Notes under the pieces: generated by a model | The model's input: the letters and a program-made list of their open reading frames with translations, nothing else | What the model was told of the DNA's origin: nothing | The model's database searches: none | Translations under genes and position numbers: made by a program | DNA from: Lachancea kluyveri NRRL Y-12651 | Taxonomy: Eukaryota > Ascomycota > Saccharomycetes > Saccharomycetales > Saccharomycetaceae | DNA length: 64,000 bases | Assembly: GCA_000149225.2 (NCBI GenBank) | Contig: CM000693.1 | Location: forward strand, 1-64,000 | Direction: 5' to 3' | Part shown: one piece after another, positions 1 through 10,228 of the stretch | Numbering within the stretch: the stretch's first letter is position 1 | How the letters are laid out: each line of letters opens with the position of its first letter

Positions 1-360
1 CAACACTCTGATGTCCACCTATCCTGCCCTAACACTGCTCTTTATGCAATTCGTGCTCTTTCCACTCTCAATTACCTCATCTCCACTCTTTGCTGTTGTA
101 GTCTCTAATACCCTCTAATACCCTCTTCCATCGACCTTTTCTGTCCCCTCAGTGTACATCACCACCTACACACCCACTAATCAAATATTGCAAATATCTG
201 CCATCCTTTGCTCACTATCTAGTTCCTGGCGTGTACCGTATCACACATCATCCTCTCTGTTTTCAACTTTTGTTGCCAGTTCCAAACATTTATTTTTATT
301 TTTCATCGTCATTTTCTAAATACTCAAGTACCAAACGTAAACACATAAACACGCAATACA
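1..360. repeat. Core-X-like subtelomeric block, unit A (left part cut by window edge)
   Basis: Pyrimidine-rich on the + strand, with many short CCCTAA/CCCTCT/CACCAC-type words, resembling in style the core X subtelomeric sequence of S. cerevisiae. It is nearly identical to 6301-6660: the first 130 bases match exactly, and similarity decays to the right until it is hard to align beyond about 350. No coding sequence is supported; the ORFs across it are low-complexity. The subtelomeric label is an inference from composition, duplication and the decayed neighbourhood; no telomere repeat is visible. Confidence 0.6.
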
Positions 361-1826
361 AACACCCTTGTACTAAGACACTACTTTGTTCACATTGTCG
401 AACATTGCTTCAAACTCTTGTTCCAGAGCACCTTTTACTGCCATATTTTGTGGATGTCCCTTTCTATATCTATCTCCTAACGTATACATCTCTCTTCGCT
501 CCCACTCCCGCCAGGTGCCAGGTGGCCGGGTCCTTGGCCGCGTGCATCGCGTGTGCGTCGTGAAAACACCGTGAAAGACAACAGTTCCAACTCTCCGTAT
601 AAGAGTATATTGCCCCGGTTGAACAGATTTAAGGCTTGAAACACAACGTACCGGCGGTGGTGGACACCTCGCAGGCACTTTCCAAATAGATAGATGTCCA
701 GCAGCTGTAACCAAGGTTCAAAACCTCACCATACTTTCCTCGCAACCTAAATAGTAACAAGGATGACAACCTTTAACATTCATAAAAATTGCATTAAAAT
801 ATAGTGTATTCGAGTATGTGGAAAATTGACATTCGGAAATTTTGAAAGCGTATCCTATTAATCCCTTAAATGTGTGTCCAGGAATAGTAAAGTGCTTGGT
901 GCTTTTTGTGTTTATAGAGATATATTTACTAACGGCTTTATCATGTGTTATCATTCCATCGTCGTCGGTGCACGCATGTGCAATGAGATAACTTGAGTAG
1001 CTACTTTTGTTGCCGGGTAATTAGAGATGAGTACTCGTACAAAAAAACATAGGCTGTCAGACCTGGATCAATATGAACGATATATTCTGGCTGCCTCTAA
1101 ACTTTGGAAACTGTAAAATAAATTTTGAAAAGCCTCCTATTGTTCCGAGACAATCAAACATGCATATGGATTATTTTGGCATGCGATTATGTACCACTTT
1201 TTTTTCGAACATTGGGTGGTGGAGGCTGTATTGTGTACACGAGAGCTTCTTTACTGGGCACCCTGGATACCCTGTGTGCCGCCACAAGATTAATTGATAG
1301 TCGAAAACGCTGGCTGTTTCACCAACAGAAAAAAAAAAAAAAAATTGTTACCCCTTCTATACATGTCTGGCCTCTCTGCCTTACATACATATGATATTGT
1401 TATGGGCATCTTAGCATTTCTTTAGAGGCATAATCGTCTTCAAACCCATGTTGGAACCCCAATCATAGAAGATACCCGCTCCTCGACCCTTTGTACGCGC
1501 CAATGGCACAATCAAACTGTAACGGGGATTTCTCTTGTAGTGATGGATCAAGAGAAAAATCACTCTTTATCATCGATCGCTCTCCCACGTATTTAAAATA
1601 TCCCATTTGATAAAGCCTCAAAGTATATCAATGTTTCATATTGTTCGTACACTCCGTGTAGGCGATTGTCGTTCCAACGGGTTAGTGGAAATGCTATAGA
1701 CAAGCAGTGCTTGTTAGTAGTGGGAAAGATGTGGCTAGTCATCTAGGCTTTTTACTTCTTTTCTTCCTTCCTTCCTTTCTTCTTTCTTTTGAGTGGAAGG
1801 AAGGTATCCCCGGTGTCTTGCGTGAT

Positions 1827-1828
<2 letters not shown>

Positions 1829-1862
<34 letters not shown>
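1829..1862. repeat. (GT)17 microsatellite
   Basis: Uninterrupted GT dinucleotides. The matching place in unit B (about 7960-8010) has a short GT run followed by T-rich sequence, so the expansion is specific to unit A. Confidence 0.95.
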
Positions 1863-1863
<1 letters not shown>

Positions 1864-3334
1864 TGAAGTACCTTCTCTTCTATTTGGAAGATATTCCGCA
1901 TTTACAAAACGGCTTTATTGCTTTACACTAATTTAGATCAGGCCCATTGATTTCACAAAGCAAGTAAGACGGCATTGTTTCTGTTACGGTGTGTAAAGAT
2001 GTTGCGACTTCGGCGCGGGAAAAAGCTTCTAAAGCTCGATGTAGAGTATCTCCATGTCAAACGCTTCCAGGTGTAGGGCATTTTTCCTGCCTTCCAGGAA
2101 AAAGTGTGACTAAGCAGCAACACTTTGTGATCCAAATACGTATCTCCAAGAAAAAGAAATGAGAAAGTGATAATAATGGGTTCCAAACGGTCGCGTAACC
2201 AGGGACAACAGAGCTGTGCGTACAGGAAGAATTTATCCGAGGAATCTAGAAATATCTACGAGGTTGGAAACGGCAAAAATGAGTCCAACCTTGTGATATC
2301 AGTGAAGTGGGTTCTCACAATTGTATGACGGCTTCATTTTTTTTTCGTTTTTCATAAGAAATTGTTTAAAAACAGATTCGGATCTTTTTAGTTTTTTCCG
2401 CATTGGTGCGTCAAGAAGGATTCAATTTTCAGGTACTCTTTGTCTTAGCACAGTATTGATCACCAAGTGCATTTTCTTTACTTGATTGCAAAATCTCCCC
2501 GAATCAACACAGCATTGTGTTAAACTACTTTGGTCCAAAAGATGCCTCCTTCTTCGTAATGCCTCTCCGTAAAAATAAAAAAATAAAAAATCCCCCGGTG
2601 TAGAATACCAAGAGCAGGCCGTAAAATACAAAGAATTTCAACAAAAATCACTTTTCGGAAACTCCCTTTCGTGGAAACTACCGTACTTGACTCTAAAAAT
2701 ATCCATCGCTATGATGTACCAAAGAGAGGAACGCGATGTCGACAGAATCCCTTTCAGAAAAGACAAACTGGATCAGAAATAGCCTTCGAAATGGGAGAAA
2801 CGGCCAATATTCCGTGATCCTCTTCTCTACAATAGTTTTATGCCTGGCTGGATGCAGTCTGCCGTATGTGCATGTTTCTCTTCATTTCTTTCGGGAAAAA
2901 CAGAGATCTTTCTTGCCATCATCATCAAGCCTGCAGAATGAATTCCGAGAGTAACCATCTGATAGGTAAAAATCTGTGCCATAGTGGAAAATATTTGAAT
3001 GCAAAAATTTTCACTCCAAAAACATCCTGCATCGAGTTTCTAGCTCTTACATGCAACGGCAAGGTACATCCTTCATTTTGAACCCCTCTATTTTGGATGT
3101 TCCCATAAAACATTGTATTGGTACCAACCCTTTCAAATCGTTCCATTTCTCTTTTTTTTTTTTTTATTCTTGGCTGGCCCGTCCACAGCTCTTGGTTCTT
3201 TTTGTTCTACAAAATATTTATTCCTCGCAAAATCAACTCTCCACTCGATGGCACGGAATCAGTGATATAATCGCACCCCTTCCACCAAAATATCAAAAAA
3301 AAAAAAAAAAAAAAAAAAAACTGGTGCTCTCGTA

Positions 3335-3432
3335 CATATTTTTTTGTATATTTCCCTGTATATTTCCCTGTATATTTTTCTGCACATTTTCCTGCACGTT
3401 TTCCTGTGAAATCTTCCTGCACAGTTTTCTGC
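3335..3432. repeat. 12-bp minisatellite, about 8 units
   Basis: Units of the form TATATTTCCCTG, drifting rightwards to CACATTTTCCTG and CACAGTTTTCTG; one unit has 13 bases. Unit B has only about two corresponding copies near 9390-9415, so the array expanded in unit A or shrank in unit B. Confidence 0.85.
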
Positions 3433-4161
3433 AATTGGAGTGATATTGCGCGTTGAAAGCTGTAGAAACAGCGCGTTTTCTGGCTTTGCATGGCGCCGGA
3501 TTGTGCTGCGGTTCGAGAAGGAAAAAAAAGGCACAACCGATATTACGTTACAAGAGTGTCAAGTGGCTTCGTACTCTGCGTACCTGCACTGATCGATGAG
3601 AGGGGGTGGCTCCAAAAAAAAAAAAAATTTCCTGCGATTCTGATATTGTTTCCTATTAATGGTCGGAAACAGAACATTTCCTAAATTTTTGGCTTGTTAG
3701 TTGGATGGCCCTCTGGTTTTAGTGGCTGTGATTTTCAAAAGCCAGCAACTGTATTAAACCGCTTGCTTCCTTGAATTACACGCCACTGAACCTTTCAGTA
3801 TCAAACTACACAGATATACAGGTATTTTTGGACTATACTTTATATAATCTCCAAGTATTTACAATGCACGTCGCCGTTCTAAAAGCAAAAGAGACGTCTG
3901 TAAACAACACAGGGAATCTGTTATCTAAGCTTGCAATATAATAACTACAACGGCTCATAAGCACCTTTCGGACCGCACATTTGCAACACACCCCTACGAA
4001 AACTAGTCCAGGAAGAACCGTAAGCCAAAAAATCAGCTCGCACTCCAGGTACTTACTCAACGTCTATTTTAACATTAATTACTGCTTCAGAGTTGTTTAC
4101 ACTTTCGGAGCTATCCTCTTTCATTACCACTTTAAGCTTTCTGCAAACACTAAGATCAGAA

Positions 4162-5595
4162 ATGTCAGCATCGGTTTTGCAGCCATATTGTCCAGTCAAA
4201 AGACCTAGGGATGAGTACGAACTTTCGCCTATCAAAAGGAGAAATGAAAAAGGTTTTTCTTATTCAAGGTTATGCACACCAACCAAAGACCCGATTCTGA
4301 CAGGGCTTTCTTCATGTGCAAGCTCGAACATATTTACCAGTGCAAAAAAAGCACTGTGCCAAATAACACCACTCAGTAGTCTCTCCAAAAAAAGGAAATG
4401 CAGCTTTGCATATTGCGGTCCCTCAACATCGCCTTTATCACAAAAAGGCTCGTTAGAGAGTGAATTTTCAGATTCAAATTTGCAAAAGTTACCCAGGAGC
4501 ACTCCAAGCCTAGGCTCCAAACTGTCTAACAACCATCCCACAGCTCACCCAATTTTCGAAATCCCTGAAGTGTTGGAACTCATTTTGAGATTTCTTGATG
4601 ACAGTTCTTCTGTGCCCCAAGAACAGCCATGCCAAAGAAGAAAGCCACAGTCTCTATCACATGCGATGCTGATGTATCACGGTGACCAAGAAAAGGCGTT
4701 GAAAGTTTGGAAGGAAACCGCTGCACTAATAAGGTCGGAAGAGCTAGGAATTACTCCAAGTACTAAAAAAAGTGGAAATTTACACAGCTGTTTGCTTGTT
4801 AATAAAATATGGTATTCTGTCGCACAACACATCATGATGGAAAGAGTGTACTTCGATGATGCATCAAAATTCAAAAAGTTCGTAGCATTTTCTCAGAACG
4901 CTGAGTATAACACAAAACCCTCATTGATTGTGTTACACAAACTGCCACAACTGAGGCAGAATGAGGTGGACACTATTGCATCCAAGCTTGCTTCTGAAAA
5001 TTTAAAGTGGCTAGAGCTATACGTCTGCTCCAGCATTGTTCCGTCTCCCCTTTTTTTTGAAAAGTCAATTAACTTGGAAAAGTTAGTCTTGCCTGGAAAC
5101 AAATTGCTTACCGATGGACTGCTGATTGGTATTAGTCCGAAGCTGAAAATGCTAAGGGAATTGGATTTGAGAGCGTGTGACAAAGTGAGTGATGGCGGCA
5201 TTGTTTCCATAGCTACAAATTGCCCGAAATTGACAGTCTGCAACCTGGGAAGACATCGCAACGGCCACTTGATAACCAGTGTCTCCTTGTTTGCCCTGGC
5301 TAGTCATACCAACATTCAAACCGTCGGCATGGCAGGATGTGCAATAACAGATGCTGGTCTTTGGGAGCTGGCTTTGTTGAGAGGTCCGTATATCACTAGA
5401 TTGTCCTTAAACAATTGCGTTTTACTAACAAACCACTCTATGCCTGCATTACTTTCTACAAATAGCTTCCCCAGTTTGTCTGTCTTGGAGATCAGAAACA
5501 CGCCTCAAATAAGCGACGTCAGGCCAATCGTTTCTTACAAAAGATGGAAGCACTCGCGCGGCGTTGCTGTCTTGGTTGAAGGATGCAAAACTTAA
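4162..5595 (+). CDS. AMN1: AMN1-like leucine-rich-repeat protein, copy A
   Basis: Homologue of Amn1, which in S. cerevisiae antagonises the mitotic exit network, binds Tem1, and helps degrade Ace2 so that mother and daughter cells stay attached. I start at the ATG at 4162 (477 residues) because MS/MP followed by a KRPRD-containing N-terminus is shared with copy B, whereas the ORF upstream of it (ATG at 4093) differs. A basic, disordered N-terminus of about 130 residues is followed by a conserved block (PIFEIPE, PCQRR.PQS, MLMYHGDQEKA) and then leucine-rich repeats (LKWLELY, LDLRACDKVSD, CNLGRHRNGHLITS). The aspartate in ELDLRACD is residue 335. The C-terminus ends right after GCKT, about nine residues short of copy B, exactly where homology between the duplicated units stops. 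Function by homology; whether this copy is active is unknown. Confidence 0.88.
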   Translation: MSASVLQPYCPVKRPRDEYELSPIKRRNEKGFSYSRLCTPTKDPILTGLSSCASSNIFTSAKKALCQITPLSSLSKKRKCSFAYCGPSTSPLSQKGSLESEFSDSNLQKLPRSTPSLGSKLSNNHPTAHPIFEIPEVLELILRFLDDSSSVPQEQPCQRRKPQSLSHAMLMYHGDQEKALKVWKETAALIRSEELGITPSTKKSGNLHSCLLVNKIWYSVAQHIMMERVYFDDASKFKKFVAFSQNAEYNTKPSLIVLHKLPQLRQNEVDTIASKLASENLKWLELYVCSSIVPSPLFFEKSINLEKLVLPGNKLLTDGLLIGISPKLKMLRELDLRACDKVSDGGIVSIATNCPKLTVCNLGRHRNGHLITSVSLFALASHTNIQTVGMAGCAITDAGLWELALLRGPYITRLSLNNCVLLTNHSMPALLSTNSFPSLSVLEIRNTPQISDVRPIVSYKRWKHSRGVAVLVEGCKT

Positions 5596-5769
5596 AACGG
5601 GACGCCCGAGCTACTTGCATGTTTCTATGCACCTTTTGTGGCCTTATCCACAAATATGAATACACACTTTTACTCCAGTTTAATATATCGGCATGTTCAT
5701 CCTTCGTGTGACTGTTGACGCGCTGTATGGTGCAATAATACAACAGCCACCTGAAACGTCACAGTACGC
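5596..5769. other. Junction between duplicated units A and B
   Basis: Homology between the two units ends inside the last codons of AMN1, at about 5588 in A and 11650 in B. The sequence from there to the X-like block has no counterpart after copy B, so this is the breakpoint of the tandem duplication. No gene is seen. Confidence 0.6.
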
Positions 5770-6660
5770 ATGTTCACCCATCTCCATTCATTATTCCTTC
5801 CTCTCCCTCTTCTTCCCCTCTCAGTCACGTGCTCTCTCACCCTCCCTCTTCCATTCCACCACATGACTCCTCATCTCACTCGCCCTCTTTCCTCGCCCTC
5901 TCTTGTCCGACATCCTTCCCTCACCACCGCTCATCGGACACCCTGCCTTATCAACTCTCTTCTCTACTATCCCCACCAACACACACTCACACACATACAT
6001 CAGTCCATCTTGTGAGCTTTTGGCAACTCCTTGTAATTCCAATAATCTTCTCTGTCATGCCCTTATGTACCTTTTTTTCTCTCTCACCTCTTGTATCTCT
6101 TGTGCCTCTCCTATGTAACCGTATTCTCATTGCACTTCCTCCCTCTGCTTCCTCTCTCTGCTTCCTCCCTCTGCTTCCTCCTTCTGCTTCCCACTCTCCG
6201 AAATATCACATCGCACCGACCAGCATATCCTACATCTCACCACGTACGTCACTGGCCTCAACACTATTAGCACCCTCCACATTCCCCGTCAACCATCGCC
6301 CAACACTCTGATGTCCACCTATCCTGCCCTAACACTGCTCTTTATGCAATTCGTGCTCTTTCCACTCTCAATTACCTCATCTCCACTCTTTGCTGTTGTA
6401 GTCTCTAATACCCTCTAATACCCTCTTCCATCAACCTTTTCTGTCCCCTCAGTGTACACCACCACCTACACACCCACTAATCAAATATTGCAAATATCTG
6501 CCATCCTTTGCTCACTATCTAGTTCCTGACGTGTACCGTATCACACACCATCCTCTCTATTTTCAACTTTTGTTACCAATTCCAAACATTTATTTTTCTT
6601 TGTCTTTGTCACTTTCTAAATACTCAAGTACCAAACATAAACACATAAACACACAAAGCT
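5770..6660. repeat. Core-X-like subtelomeric block, unit B
   Basis: Strongly pyrimidine-rich + strand with CACC/CCCT/CTCA words. Its right part (6301-6660) repeats positions 1-360. It contains a 13-bp tandem array at 6136-6187 (four units of TTCCTCCCTCTGC type). The 160-residue ORF across it is Ser/Pro/His-rich low-complexity translation and is not called. The subtelomeric nature is inferred. Confidence 0.6.
6136..6187. repeat. 13-bp tandem repeat, 4 units
   Basis: Four direct copies of TTCCTCCCTCTGC with one or two changes each, inside the core-X-like block. Confidence 0.9.
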
Positions 6661-9600
6661 AAAGACACCACACAAACAACTAAATACCCATTCACATACT
6701 TCAATGCAGCACGACACATTGAGATGCGCGACTTGCATGTTCTCTTTCGCAATAATCCAAAGATCCTTGTAATAAGACACTGCTTAGTCTGCTTAGTCTG
6801 CTTTTCGCATCCCCAGCCTTGCACTACGCGCCCGTCCCTCACCGCCCCGAACCCGGAGTACATGCACACAAGCAGAAAACAGCTCCCACTCCCGTACAAA
6901 AGTACGTGGTCCTGAGATTGAACAGGTCTCTCTCCACATGAAATACAAAATAGAGATGTGAACACACTTCCGAGGACAGCCTGCACACAGATAGATACCC
7001 GGGAGCAGTGACCAAGATCCAAAAACTCACTATAGCCTCCTTACACTCTAAACGGTAACAAAGATGAAAACCCTTGACATTCACAAAAATTGCATTAAAA
7101 ACATAGTGTATTCGGGTATACAGAAAGTTAACACTCGAAAAATTTAAAAGCACATCTTGTTAATCCCTTGAAAACTTGACCAAGAGTACCAAAGCTCTTG
7201 GTGCTTTGTGTATTTGTAGAGACAAATTTACTAACGATTTTATTCTATGTTATCACTTCATCGTCGGTGTAGACATGTGCAATGAATTAACTCGAGTATC
7301 TTGCTTTTATCACCGGGTAATCAAAGATGGTATTTGTACAACAAAACATGACTGCTTATCCCACGGTCACTGTGAACGAGAATGTATACTCTGATTTCAA
7401 ACGTGAAGAGATCCCGTAAAATATCCCTCAGACCCCGTACCTGTGTTCTATTGTTCCGAGAAAACCAAAAACGTGCATATAGCATATTTTCGGTGTGATC
7501 TTGTGTACAGATTTTTCGGGTTCTAGGCGTAAGAAGGAGTAGTTCTGCTCACGGAACCTTCTTTAGCGGGTGCTCTAACTGGGTGGGTGCGGTCGAAAAC
7601 ATTGATTATTTCATCAACAGAAAATTTTCGTCAACTTTTTGTATACGCCAATTAGATAATTGAAATGTAACAAGGACTTCTCTTGTAGTAAGTCAGGACA
7701 AGGATAATCCTTTATTATTGGTTGTTGTTCCGGGTGCTTGAAGTGTCCTGCTTGGCAAAGTCTTAAAGTTCTTTAGTGCTTCTTATTGTTCATCCTTTCT
7801 GTGTAGGTGATCGTTGTGTTAGCGGAATAACATAAGCGATACAGATCTGCGGTAGTTAGAAATAGAAAAGTTCTGGCCATCTGGCTTTTTTTTTTTTTTT
7901 TTTTTTTTATTTTTTTTTATTTTTAGGGGGAAGGAGGAGTGTATTTTTGGTATCTTACATGATAAGGGTGTGTCTAAGGCGCCTTTTTTTTTTGTTTTTT
8001 TTTTTTTTTTTATTTGGGCGATATTGTGCCTTTGAGAAACTGATATATGATTTGTACTAGTTCAAGCTAGGTTCATCGCTTTCACGAAGCAAGTATGATG
8101 ATATTATTTCTGTGATGGTGTAAGAATGATAGTACCTTGGAGAAAAAATTTTATGACTTAATCCCAAAAACCTCCATAGAAAGCACTTCCATGTGTAAAG
8201 CGTTTTGCCTGATTTCCAGGAAATAATGGAACTAAGCGGTAATCTTTGTAATCCACATGCATCTCTTTGAAAAAAAAAAATGACGAAAAATTTATAATAA
8301 TGCGTTCAAACGGTGATGTGTCCAATGGCAACAGAACCGTACGCACAGGAAGAATTTCTCCAAAGGGCTTGAAAAAATATTTACGAGATTGAAAACTGTT
8401 AAAATGAAATCACCCATGGAATATCAACAGCCACAATCATGTCACAATTTCATTTTACGTTATCTACAAGAAACTATTTTAAAACCAATTCAAATCTCCT
8501 CAATTTTTACAACGACAGCCGCGTTGAAAAGACTACTTTTCAAGTGCCCTTTGTCTCATCCCAGTACACCATGCGCGCATTTTCGTAAAAGACCATCAGC
8601 CTGTGCTAGATAGCTACTCTCGGCCATTACCGGGAGATTTTCTTGGATGGTACACACAAGGCGTAACGCTAGTTACTGCACTCAGAACATTTTCTTAATT
8701 CGCTGTCAAATATCTTAGTCAAAAGCCTTATGTTAGATTACTTCAGTCTGATAGATATCTTTGTGGTCAGTTTATGGCTGGCCAAAGTCAGTATGGGGTG
8801 TCTATTTATTTTTTTTTTTTTGCAAAAGAAATAGAGTATTGTTGAGAGAAATGGATACAGTTTGTCATTATCAACCCACAGCATAAACTTCGAGAATAAC
8901 CATTTGATAAATAACGGTCTGTGCCATAGTAGAAGATGTCTAAATTTGAAAGTCTTTACTCTACAAACATTTTGAATAAATGGTTTTACTCTTACAGGTA
9001 AGATAAGACGTATCATTTATTTTAAAACTCTCTATTTCAAGTGTTTCAGTAACCATCGTACTGGCACTAACCCATTCAGGCTGCTCCAATTTTTACTTTT
9101 TATTTTTTATTCGTTATTTTTTTTTAACTGCTATAATAGCTCCAAGGGATAAACCATAGTATATATAAGGTCCTGGGAAAATTGTCATTATCTATTTTCC
9201 ATCTAAAAATAAACTCGATTTGCCTCGTATCTAGTTTCTTCTTACTCTTGGCCGGTTGCAGACACCCCTTAATTTCTTTTGTTCTGTAGAATATTCGTTT
9301 CTCACAAAAACTGGCTGTCCGCCCGATAGTGCAGAATTAGCGATATAATTTTGCCCTTCAAAGACAAAAGGAATAGTGTTCGGGTGTGAAATTTCTGCAC
9401 AATTTTCTGCAACAGAGCTGACATCATGCATTGAAAATTTCAGGAACGGTGCGTTTTCTGGTTACGTATGCGTCAGTTTATGCGATCTGAGAATGGAAAA
9501 AAAGTTGCAGCTGATATTACTTTGCAGGTGCGTCAAGTGACTTTTTCATTCTACGTTATGTTCTCCACAACCAATACCTTCTATATGGGTACGCATTATG

Positions 9601-10228
9601 TTAACAGTCCTGACTTCATTTTTTCCATGAGCCTGCAACTTATACAATAGATGATATGCAATACATGATCGCCGCTTTATGGGACCGGTAGATCTAGAAA
9701 AATTTTTTTGTAGTTCTGACGTTACTTACTATTAATAGTTTGGAACGGAAAGTTCCATGTACTATGGCTCGACTGGTGTCCTTTTTTCCTGATAATGACG
9801 AATTTCAAAAGCCAGCCACTGTATCAAACTGCCTGTTCCCTTGAATCAGATGTGCTGAACTTTTTAATATCAAACCACACAAATGTGTAGATAATTTTGG
9901 ATTTTACTTTATATAACCTCCAGAGATTTACAATGACTATCCTCATTTCAAAATCAAAAAGGACCTGTGTAAACAAGACAGAGGATCTGTCATCTAAGCT
10001 TGCTATAGGATAACTGTACCAGTTCATAAGTACCATTTGGTTCGCATATCTGCAACACCCCGACAGAAGCTGATTTAACAACAATAGTAAGCTAGAGAAT
10101 TGGCTCACATTTCAAGTACTCACGTCATCTCTATTTCAACATTGATCCTCGCTTTAGACTTCTTTAGACTTTCGGAGCTACCTTCTTTCATTATTCCTTT
10201 AATCTTCCCGAAAACGCTAAGATCAGAA
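6661..10228. other. Non-coding body of duplicated unit B upstream of AMN1-B
   Basis: Diverged counterpart of 361-4161. Recognisable shared landmarks are the block with CCGGGTAA (7313-7320), the T-rich stretches at 7876-7921 and 7986-8010, and the roughly 500 bases just before AMN1. No conserved ORF is found; small ORFs differ between the units. Confidence 0.55.

Larger units (their letters stand above)
361..4161. other. Non-coding body of duplicated unit A upstream of AMN1-A
   Basis: This stretch is collinear with 6661-10228 but much diverged, with many indels. It holds a Reb1-like CCGGGTAA (1013-1020), an A run near 1328-1343, a (GT)n tract at 1829-1862, an A run near 3295-3320 and a 12-bp minisatellite at 3335-3432. 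No ORF here is conserved in frame between the two units, so I see no gene. The last 500 bases before AMN1 are better conserved between units and probably hold its promoter. Confidence 0.55.

Noticed and set aside
1829-1862. (GT)17 as interstitial telomere repeat
   Set aside because: A perfect dinucleotide array without the irregular or unit-specific pattern of yeast telomerase products; a plain microsatellite is simpler.
4093-4161. Upstream ATG as the start of AMN1 copy A
   Set aside because: The two copies have different upstream ATGs (4093 and 10100) but share the in-frame ATG at 4162/10229 followed by the KRPRD region.
5829-6311. 160-codon + strand ORF in the core-X-like block
   Set aside because: Ser/Pro/His-rich low-complexity translation of pyrimidine-rich repeats; overlapping frames are equally open and none shows a domain.
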